Below, piece by piece: positions 1 through 5,362 of a stretch of 5,362 bases of DNA. A program made the position numbers and the translations under genes. Below the pieces are notes generated by a model, which searched no databases, was not told the DNA's origin, and saw nothing but the letters and a program-made list of their open reading frames with translations. The first letter of the stretch is position 1; every line of letters begins with the position of its first letter. The stretch comes from Deltaproteobacteria bacterium (GTDB taxonomy: Bacteria > SAR324 > NAC60-12): the NCBI GenBank assembly GCA_003541985.1, contig DPLM01000292.1, forward strand, positions 1 through 5,362, in the 5' to 3' direction.

Positions 1-1092
1 AAGAATTCTAAACCAGGCGCCATGTTGGTGATCAACAAAATAATCCCATGCGTAGCGCCAGAATTCCATATAATCCTCTCGATAATTTTGCTTTTCTGTC
101 AACCAAAAAAGACGCCAAGCTGTTGCAATGGATTCCGCCTGAACCCAAAAATACTTGGTAGGCGCGCAAGGTTCTCCATCCGGACCAAATCCATAGAAGA
201 TTCCCCCATAATCTGTATCTATTCCATCTTTCATTCCATTTCTGTAAAGCATCTCCGCACGATCTAGGTACCAGGACTGCGGACGAATTTTCAATAGACT
301 CAGCAGAAGACGGGCCCACTCAACCTGGTGTCCAGGCAGAAACCCCCAGGGCTTAAAGAGGTCATCTGGCCGATCCTTGTGGTACTCCATATCCGGAAGC
401 CAATTTTGTGAGTAGTGTTCCCAGACCAATCCACCACTCAAATCTGCCAACTCAAGAGTGAATTTCTTAGCTAATCGCTCGGCTCTGTCTAGGAATTTTT
501 CCTCACTCGTTGCTTTCCAGGCTGCTAGACAAGCTTCACACATGTGCATATTGGCGTTCTGTCCGCGATAGCTATCAGGCTCCCTCCCTGACCAACTCAA
601 TTCATCAAGATAAGCCCCTTGTGTTGGCTCCCAAAAATGTTTTTCCAGCAGCGACCATACTTCATCGAGGATAGACCGTGCGGACGTAAGCCCAGCGTGA
701 AGCGCATGAGAAGCAGCAAATAGAACAAAAGCGTGACCATAGGCCATTGCTCTCCCATCACTGACTCGGCCCTCTTTTAATTCCCATGCATAAAAACCAT
801 CCTGCATTTGATGAGCTGAAGTCAGAAATTTGAGCCCGTGTTCTGCCAGTGCTAAGTCCTCAGGGTTCCCATCTCGGCAGTATGCACCTGCAAAGTTGAA
901 AATAAAACGGCAAGAACTAACAATGTGTCTAAGATCTTTATCAAAAAGAGTCCCGTCGTCTTGAAATCCGTGAAAGAATCCACCACTTGGATCGAGGGCA
1001 CTTCCCCTGTAAAAATTTAATACTTTTTGGACGTGATTTTTTAAAAATTCTACATTTTCAAAGTCAGGGTAAGAAAATGAAGCTGATGTCAT
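1..1092 (-). CDS. AGE-family (N-acylglucosamine 2-epimerase / YihS-type) sugar isomerase or epimerase, C-terminus cut by window edge
   Basis: Reading leftward from an ATG at 1092-1090, the frame stays open for 364 codons to base 1, with no stop in the window. Family members are about 400 residues, so roughly 30-50 C-terminal residues are missing. Visible hallmarks are DPSGGFFHGF (about 34-43), RHIVSSCRF (55-63), YGHAFVLFAASHAL (118-131), YRGQNANMHMCEA (175-187), KPWGFLPGHQVEWARLL (247-263) and YFWVQAESIATAW (314-326). These belong to the cytoplasmic (alpha/alpha)6-barrel AGE family, which interconverts aldoses and ketoses or C2 epimers (mannose isomerase, YihS, cellobiose 2-epimerase, GlcNAc 2-epimerase). 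His183 and His255 (with Glu258) sit at conserved active-site positions. The second catalytic His, normally near the C-terminus, lies outside the window. The start is supported by an AAGAGA sequence 8 bases upstream and by the match to the family N-terminus. The gene is divergent from the transporter. Family assignment is firm; the substrate cannot be told from sequence. Confidence 0.93.
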   Translation of the reverse strand, partial: MTSASFSYPDFENVEFLKNHVQKVLNFYRGSALDPSGGFFHGFQDDGTLFDKDLRHIVSSCRFIFNFAGAYCRDGNPEDLALAEHGLKFLTSAHQMQDGFYAWELKEGRVSDGRAMAYGHAFVLFAASHALHAGLTSARSILDEVWSLLEKHFWEPTQGAYLDELSWSGREPDSYRGQNANMHMCEACLAAWKATSEEKFLDRAERLAKKFTLELADLSGGLVWEHYSQNWLPDMEYHKDRPDDLFKPWGFLPGHQVEWARLLLSLLKIRPQSWYLDRAEMLYRNGMKDGIDTDYGGIFYGFGPDGEPCAPTKYFWVQAESIATAWRLFWLTEKQNYREDYMEFWRYAWDYFVDHQHGAWFRIL

Positions 1093-1100
1093 TGAATTTA

Positions 1101-1106
1101 TCTCTT
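1101..1106 (-). promoter_or_regulatory. Ribosome binding site of the AGE-family gene
   Basis: On the minus strand the sequence reads AAGAGA, then eight bases, then ATG (1092-1090). This purine-rich stretch at normal spacing supports the chosen start. It is the clearest Shine-Dalgarno-like site in the window, although it lacks the full GGAGG core. Confidence 0.5.
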
Positions 1107-1178
1107 TTGTATGGAAGTAGGAGAAATTACTTTGGCAATGTCTAGTTCGAGCAAGGATCTCATTTGATTATGTAATCT

Positions 1179-1207
1179 ATTGTTTACGAATACTGTAAGT
1201 CATTCAA
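1179..1207 (-). promoter_or_regulatory. Candidate sigma70-type promoter for the AGE-family gene
   Basis: On the minus strand, TTGAAT (1207-1202) and AACAAT (1184-1179) are separated by 17 bases. Each matches its consensus hexamer (TTGACA and TATAAT) at four of six positions. It would give a leader of roughly 80 bases before the AGE start. The region is AT-rich, so such matches arise by chance; this is only a weak candidate. Confidence 0.2.
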
Positions 1208-1283
1208 GAAATGCAGAATGATCACGACTTGGGAATTCTCCACCGAGATGAGATTTTTCAAGAAAGCTTCCTGATCGATTTAT

Positions 1284-2171
1284 GTGAAACTTAATGAACT
1301 TTTCTATTTCTACTTTCAACTTAGCCACTCTGTGAATGGCATTGTCATAACCCTCGTATTATTCGCGGCACTTTCTCATGCTCTCTGGAATTTGCTGTTA
1401 AAGCAAACAGAGAGCAGGCTCATGATGATGATGTCGATGCATACGGTTACTGGTTTACTAGGGTTGGGGCTCATTCCGTTTATTGGTCCTGTTGAGGAAG
1501 CAGCTTGGCCTATGCTGCTTATATCTACTGTCGTCCATGGCGTTTACTATGTATTTTTGACCTTTTCATATCGAAACGTAGAACTTGGTCAAGCTTATCC
1601 AATATTGAGAGGTACAGGGCCCATGGTAGTCTTTTTAGCATCCTTGATATTCTTCAATGAATCGGTCTCTGGCTTCCAGTTACTTGCTTTCTTTTTGATT
1701 GCTGGAGGAATCTTCAGCCTCAGTCTGCGTTCTTTTAGTTATTTTCAGCAAAAGCCTGCAACAATTTTTTATGCACTTGGCACTGGAGTTTTCATCGGTA
1801 TTTACAGCTTAATCGATGGGGTTGGGGTAAGAAATTCTGGGAACGTTCTTGGATATATCTGCTGGCTTTTCTTCTTAGAAATGTTGATGGTGCAAGCTTA
1901 TGCCTTCTATTGTTATAGAGGCGACACAATCCCACGATTGATTAAGCTCGGTTGGAGTGGTGTCTGGGCTGGGTTACTGGCTGCCTATGCCTACGGATCT
2001 GTGCTTTGGGCCATGGAATCTACTCCCATCATGCTTGTTGCAGCACTTCGAGAATCGAGTGTGGTCATGGCCTCAGTGCTTGGAATCCTGATACTCAAAG
2101 AAAGCAAAGATTTAATTAAAGTATTGGCTGCCGTACTGGTAACACTGGGGATTATCTTCCTCAAAGCCTAG
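1284..2171 (+). CDS. EamA/DMT-superfamily inner-membrane transporter
   Basis: The 295-residue reading frame is very hydrophobic. About ten membrane segments can be drawn, near residues 19-39, 49-67, 74-95, 104-123, 130-147, 160-180, 188-210, 223-242, 246-270 and 277-294. This is the duplicated five-plus-five helix layout of EamA proteins, which move small metabolites across the inner membrane. Family motifs include HALWNLLLK (32-40) opening repeat one, GQAYPILRGTGP (102-113) ending it, and the equivalent RESSVVMASVLGILILKES (256-274) in repeat two. The start is uncertain. The first usable codon is GTG at 1284, but family members usually begin only a few residues before the first helix, which favours GTG at 1332 (giving VNGIVITLVLFAALSHALWN with V as Met). 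Neither start has a good Shine-Dalgarno site. The gene stands alone on the plus strand, divergent from the AGE gene and convergent with the DUF4432 gene. The transported compound is unknown; a sugar-derived metabolite is an inference from the neighbours. Confidence 0.88.
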   Translation: MKLNELFYFYFQLSHSVNGIVITLVLFAALSHALWNLLLKQTESRLMMMMSMHTVTGLLGLGLIPFIGPVEEAAWPMLLISTVVHGVYYVFLTFSYRNVELGQAYPILRGTGPMVVFLASLIFFNESVSGFQLLAFFLIAGGIFSLSLRSFSYFQQKPATIFYALGTGVFIGIYSLIDGVGVRNSGNVLGYICWLFFLEMLMVQAYAFYCYRGDTIPRLIKLGWSGVWAGLLAAYAYGSVLWAMESTPIMLVAALRESSVVMASVLGILILKESKDLIKVLAAVLVTLGIIFLKA

Positions 2172-2185
2172 AACCATAGATAACC

Positions 2186-3385
2186 TTAGGTAGCTGCTGA
2201 AAGATGCTCAGGGGCAAATTCTAAAATCTCTGGGGATGTTGAACCTTGCAGCTGATTGATCTCCCTCTCAACTTCTCTCACGGCATCACTCCCAACTTGA
2301 ACCTCCAAGGAAAGTTTATATTTTCTACTCTGCAAAGGCTCCAAAAGGACAACTCGACCATTTTCACGTTCGAAACGCTTCGGGTTTGGGAAATTTGATC
2401 CTGGTTCCAACCCGGTCACATATCCATTTTTGAGCGATGCTGTATTCTTCCAAAGTGAAAAGCAGGGCATTTGTTCTAAAGAAAAAATCATCGAAGTCCC
2501 AAGATTTCCTGCCTTATTTCGCAACATCACCTTTGATTCACCCCTAGAATCTCCCAATAGTTCGTAGAAATATACTTGCTCTACGTAACCGTTCGTAGGT
2601 CCACAGAATTCCGACATCGTAGTTACATTCTCACGGGCACGCCGATCTCTTGGTGATGCGCGCTTTACAGGAGCGACCAATTTGGAACCTTCCTCCAAGA
2701 AAGGAGGCCCATAGTTGCAGTGATACAGCATTTCAATTTCTTCGGGTGTTGAGTTTAGGTTTGTCACTTCGTCAACAATGGTCAGCTTGTTTGAACCCAG
2801 CTCTGTTGAAATTTCTGTTGTTAACCTAAGTGCCGGGCCAAAAAGCATGGATTCCTCTACAATACCCCGAATCCTGAGAATTGTTGATGTTCCGACTTCA
2901 ACCTGAACCTCAACAAACCGAGCCGGAATGTTGGCAATCTTTCCATGGAGTGGAAGAAACACCTCTGCTTTGTTTCCATTATTATCAATGATCACATCAT
3001 TACCTGGGGCACCATTGCTACTCAGGCCACAGCGTACAATCCACTCATTAAAACCTTTTAACCAACCAAGGCCACCTCGATCATTGAGTTCGATAAAGGC
3101 AGGATGCACAAGGTCCTTCACTGGAGAGTCCCAGCCCAGAGTCTTACCTGAATATGATCCTCTCCAAATCCCCATTCCTCGAGTTGGGACCACAGCAAAA
3201 GAAAAAACACCATTATTCACCTCAATTAAATCAACCCCTTGCTGAAGACCTCCCTGCAAGGTAGATTTTTTAATTTCCCAATTTGATGAGGAGTTCGTGG
3301 ATAAATTCTTTTCATTTAGTTCTAGTGAATCAATCCAAAGATTCTGATCCACATCCGTAATTACTTGGTTAAACGTTACTGACAT
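2186..3385 (-). CDS. DUF4432 family protein (galactose-mutarotase-like, predicted aldose 1-epimerase relative)
   Basis: From ATG at 3385 the protein has 399 residues. Family marks, numbered from that Met, are LWIDSLEL (16-23), GGLQQGVDLIEVNNG (45-59), VVPTRGMGIWRG (65-76), HPAFIELNDRGGLGWLKGF (94-112), RCGLSSNGAP (118-127), LHGKIANIPA (146-155), YHCNYGPPFLEEGS (221-234) and GLEPGSNFPNPKRFERENGR (325-344). DUF4432 belongs to the galactose-mutarotase beta-sandwich superfamily. His147, His222 and Glu327 are the likely carbohydrate-site residues, with Glu327 the best candidate catalytic base (inference). The expected role is anomer interconversion or binding of a sugar. No signal peptide is apparent, so a cytoplasmic location is likely. 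A GTG at 3463 would add 26 residues. I prefer 3385 because that extension is AT-rich, does not look like the family, and the ATG-initiated N-terminus has the usual length before the first conserved block. The gene follows the oxidoreductase by 98 bases, probably in the same operon. About 20 residues after the domain form a non-conserved tail. Confidence 0.9.
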   Translation of the reverse strand: MSVTFNQVITDVDQNLWIDSLELNEKNLSTNSSSNWEIKKSTLQGGLQQGVDLIEVNNGVFSFAVVPTRGMGIWRGSYSGKTLGWDSPVKDLVHPAFIELNDRGGLGWLKGFNEWIVRCGLSSNGAPGNDVIIDNNGNKAEVFLPLHGKIANIPARFVEVQVEVGTSTILRIRGIVEESMLFGPALRLTTEISTELGSNKLTIVDEVTNLNSTPEEIEMLYHCNYGPPFLEEGSKLVAPVKRASPRDRRARENVTTMSEFCGPTNGYVEQVYFYELLGDSRGESKVMLRNKAGNLGTSMIFSLEQMPCFSLWKNTASLKNGYVTGLEPGSNFPNPKRFERENGRVVLLEPLQSRKYKLSLEVQVGSDAVREVEREINQLQGSTSPEILEFAPEHLSAAT

Positions 3386-3483
3386 AAAAAAACTCAAATA
3401 ATTGTTCTTGACAGATAAAATTTTAAGAAAAGGATCATAAAAGTTTTCTTTCTGAAATTTCACTATGAAAATCCAAGATCAGA
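3386..3483 (-). other. AT-rich spacer between the oxidoreductase stop and the DUF4432 start
   Basis: These 98 bases are far richer in A and T than the flanking genes. They hold a perfect ten-base palindrome, TGAAATTTCA (3453-3462), and several TATAAT-like strings, but no -35/-10 pair with good spacing. I see no hairpin followed by a T-run that would end transcription after the oxidoreductase, so read-through into the DUF4432 gene is likely. An internal promoter cannot be excluded. Confidence 0.5.
3393..3395 (-). promoter_or_regulatory. Weak ribosome binding site for the DUF4432 gene
   Basis: The minus strand reads TTTGAG, then a run of seven T, then ATG (3385-3383), leaving a minimal GAG core seven bases from the start. 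The alternative GTG at 3463 has a comparable GGA core (3474-3472) eight bases upstream. Ribosome-site strength therefore does not decide between the two starts; family alignment does. Confidence 0.3.
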
Positions 3484-5362
3484 TCAGAAAGCTCTAACCC
3501 AGACAGTTGTATCGTGAAAAACAGCTCCTCCATTTGGTAGTGCTGCATCAGCTGAAGTTAGAGTGTTTACTCCTTTAGAAGCTGGGAACGCTTGGTTTGC
3601 CCACAACCCTTCAATCACTACCAAACCTGGCTGTACATCCTGATTAGCTTCTATAGCGACCTCGATTTCACCTCGCTCATTACCTAGCTTAACTTGCACA
3701 ACATTTTCTAGTCCCTCTTGTTTCAGATCCTGTGGATGCATCCAAGCTTTCGGAGACGTCAACCGATCTTGAGATAGAGACATCTCGTTAAATGTGGAGT
3801 TTAGAAACCACCTTGCAGGAGGTGTAATCAGGCGATACGGCTTTTCCTTTGACAAACTATCACGCACTTCCCAATGATCTGGGAGCTTTGGCATCTCTTG
3901 GTTTCCTTGACCCCAATGAGTCCAATCTGCATTGAAATGGAACTTCCCATCTTCATGACCAAAGCCATCCAAAAAGTGCATTTTTCGAAAACCAAGATCT
4001 AAATCAATTTCAAAACTTTTTTGTTCAAGTGGAATCTTTTCTTTGTAGCCCGATTTTTCCAGCATGCCTGTGATCAATTCCCATTCGCTTTTCAAAAAGC
4101 CCTGATGCCTCGCTTCTAGTTGAAGAGCAAGTTCCTGAATCACCCGATGGTTGGACCGACACTCACCGACCGGTGGCACAACTGCCTTGGCGATCTGAAA
4201 AAAAGTATGGCCTGCAGCTGAATAGCAGTCATCGTGTTCTAGAAAGTTTGTTGCAGGTAGCACCACGTCTGCCATTTCTGCAGTCTCTGTCATGAATTGT
4301 TCATGAACACAAATAAACAGGTCCTTCCTGGAAAATCCTTGCTGAACCAGGTTAGTTTCAGGTGCCACAACAATCGGATTCGTATTCTGAATGAAGATAG
4401 CCTTGATGGGAGGCCCTCCCTGCAGATCGTCAGGATAACCGCAAAGGATCGGTCCAATTCGTGACTGATCCAAGATCCTTGTTGACTGATCTAGTCTATC
4501 AAAACCTTTGATCTCGGAAACATCGAATGGGCAAATTCCCGAATTACTGTAAAGAGCACCCCCACCCAGATATTTCCATGCACCCGTGACCATTGGTAAA
4601 CAGCTCACCGCATGCATGTTGGTTGCTCCGTTTCTGGAACGTGTAAACCCATAGCCTAAGCGCAAAAAACTTCTGGGATTACTTCCATACAGCCCAGCAA
4701 ACTGTTCAATCTCGCTAACAGTCAGGCCTGTAATTGGGGCTGCCCATGCTGGCGTTCTTTCCCTGAGGTGTTCTTCCAATCGTTGAGGATTATCTGAGTA
4801 TTTGCTGAGATATTTCCAATCTGCTAGACCTTCACGAAACAGCACGTGCATCACGGCACAAGCCAGCGCTCCATCTGTACCAGGTTTCAGCCGGAGGTGT
4901 AAATCTGCTCGCTTCGCAGTCTCAGTGGTGTAAGGATCAATTACTACCAGCTTGGTCTCACGAAGTCTGCGGGCTTGCTGGAATCGATGGATGACGTTGA
5001 TCTGGGTGTTGACTGGATTTCCGCCCCAGACAACCAGCAGATCTGTTTCACTGATCTCTCTGGCATCAATACCACGCTTAACTCCAGCTCCCACTAACCA
5101 CCCTGCATCAGACAGTCCTACACAAATCGTGGAGTGTTGCCTAGAATAGCCCATCACATGACGAAGTCGCTCAATTCCATCTCTTTGAATCCACCCCATC
5201 GTACCAGCGTAAAAATAAGGCCAGACGCTTTCCGGCCCAAATGATTCACTGCTTTCCTTGAGGGCATATACTGTCAAGTCAAGCGCTTCTTCCCAAGTGA
5301 TTTTTTCAAAAGCATCAATCCCTGTGCCCTTGGGGCCGACTCTTTTTAAGGGATATGTCAAC
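3484..5362 (-). CDS. Molybdopterin-dependent oxidoreductase (DMSO reductase family, COG0243-type), N-terminus cut by window edge
   Basis: The frame is open from the right edge to a TGA at 3486-3484, giving 625 codons. The first codon, TTG at 5361-5359, is not a start. It is the Leu of the conserved LTYPLKRVGPKG segment, which normally follows 60-75 residues carrying the 4Fe-4S (or equivalent) N-terminal domain. Numbered from that Leu, ITWEEALD (21-28) opens the catalytic domain. STICVGLSDAGW (77-88) is the segment near the molybdenum. VVWGGNPVNTQ (110-120), KLVVIDPYTTETAKRAD (137-153) and LKPGTDGALACAVMHVL (158-174) bind the first pterin guanosine dinucleotide. FIQNTNPIVVAPE (323-335), CVHEQFMTETAEMADVVLPA (351-370) and FLEHDDCY (373-380) follow. 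From about residue 508 comes the C-terminal dinucleotide-binding domain, with MHPQDLKQEGLENVVQVK (541-558), GLWANQ (585-590) and GVNTLTSADA (597-606). It should be a bis-MGD enzyme; electron donor, acceptor and substrate are unknown. Export (Tat) and the iron-sulfur motif cannot be judged without the missing N-terminus. Probably first gene of a unit with the DUF4432 gene. Confidence 0.93.
   Translation of the reverse strand, partial: LTYPLKRVGPKGTGIDAFEKITWEEALDLTVYALKESSESFGPESVWPYFYAGTMGWIQRDGIERLRHVMGYSRQHSTICVGLSDAGWLVGAGVKRGIDAREISETDLLVVWGGNPVNTQINVIHRFQQARRLRETKLVVIDPYTTETAKRADLHLRLKPGTDGALACAVMHVLFREGLADWKYLSKYSDNPQRLEEHLRERTPAWAAPITGLTVSEIEQFAGLYGSNPRSFLRLGYGFTRSRNGATNMHAVSCLPMVTGAWKYLGGGALYSNSGICPFDVSEIKGFDRLDQSTRILDQSRIGPILCGYPDDLQGGPPIKAIFIQNTNPIVVAPETNLVQQGFSRKDLFICVHEQFMTETAEMADVVLPATNFLEHDDCYSAAGHTFFQIAKAVVPPVGECRSNHRVIQELALQLEARHQGFLKSEWELITGMLEKSGYKEKIPLEQKSFEIDLDLGFRKMHFLDGFGHEDGKFHFNADWTHWGQGNQEMPKLPDHWEVRDSLSKEKPYRLITPPARWFLNSTFNEMSLSQDRLTSPKAWMHPQDLKQEGLENVVQVKLGNERGEIEVAIEANQDVQPGLVVIEGLWANQAFPASKGVNTLTSADAALPNGGAVFHDTTVWVRAF

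Larger units (their letters stand above)
1093..1283. other. Divergent intergenic region between the AGE gene and the transporter
   Basis: This 191-base AT-rich spacer should hold the promoters of both flanking genes, since they run away from each other. I found one weak minus-strand promoter candidate, and no convincing plus-strand -35/-10 pair. I saw no strong inverted repeat, tRNA or riboswitch-like structure. A regulator acting on both genes would be expected to bind here, but no operator is evident by eye. Confidence 0.6.

Noticed and set aside
32..319. Open stretches at 32-319 on the minus strand and 22-267 on the plus strand
   Set aside because: Both lie inside the AGE-family gene in other frames. 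The AGE frame matches its family without a break across the same bases, and neither stretch resembles any known protein.
2172..2190. Terminator around CCTTAGG between the convergent genes
   Set aside because: The best pairing (CCTA with TAGG) is only four pairs across a long loop, and there is no T-run, so it is not a credible intrinsic terminator.
2928..3245. Plus-strand open stretch of 105 codons
   Set aside because: It is antisense to the most conserved part of the DUF4432 gene, and its translation shows no recognisable domain.
3475..3490. Tandem GATCA/GATCAGA repeat at the oxidoreductase stop
   Set aside because: It is two short copies only, partly coding, with no sign of a larger repeat or attachment site.
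4952..5149. Plus-strand open stretch of 65 codons
   Set aside because: It is antisense to the pterin-binding core of the oxidoreductase and has no independent support.
5359..5361. TTG as the start codon of the oxidoreductase
   Set aside because: It encodes the Leu of the conserved LTYPLKRVGPKG segment, which is internal in this family. The frame continues off the window and the N-terminal domain is missing.
1..5362. Assignment as a sulfoquinovose degradation locus
   Set aside because: No sulfofructose kinase, aldolase, sulfoquinovosidase or sulfo-sugar-specific gene is present. The AGE substrate cannot be read from sequence, so only the resemblance is noted.

Overview
This window carries four protein-coding genes and no RNA gene, mobile element, CRISPR array or long repeat that I can see. 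Base composition is moderate (GC in the mid-40s percent by eye). Genes are tightly packed, with bacterial start and stop usage. The proteins resemble proteobacterial families. An uncultivated marine-type proteobacterium is a reasonable guess, but nothing here fixes the taxon.

Layout, left to right: (1) 1-1092, minus strand, an N-acylglucosamine 2-epimerase (AGE/YihS-type) sugar isomerase or epimerase, cut at its C-terminus by the left window edge. (2) 1093-1283, a 191-base divergent intergenic region. (3) 1284-2171, plus strand, a ten-helix EamA/DMT-superfamily inner-membrane transporter. (4) 2186-3385, minus strand, a DUF4432 protein of the galactose-mutarotase superfamily, convergent with the transporter across only 14 bases. 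(5) 3484-5362, minus strand, a DMSO-reductase-family molybdopterin oxidoreductase, cut at its N-terminus by the right window edge. Genes 4 and 5 probably form one transcription unit, with the oxidoreductase first.

Functionally, a sugar isomerase or epimerase, an aldose-mutarotase-like protein and a small-molecule transporter look like parts of a carbohydrate (or modified-sugar) use locus. The molybdoenzyme is the odd partner and could oxidise or reduce a substrate or product of the same pathway. That link rests on proximity only. The AGE/YihS plus mutarotase plus transporter combination recalls the sulfoquinovose-type sugar loci (YihS, YihR and transporter in enterobacteria). No sulfo-sugar-specific gene is present in the window, so the substrate is open.

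The most useful annotation points are these. The AGE gene is open right across the left edge. The apparent TTG start of the oxidoreductase at 5361 is an internal leucine. The starts of the transporter and the DUF4432 gene are uncertain.
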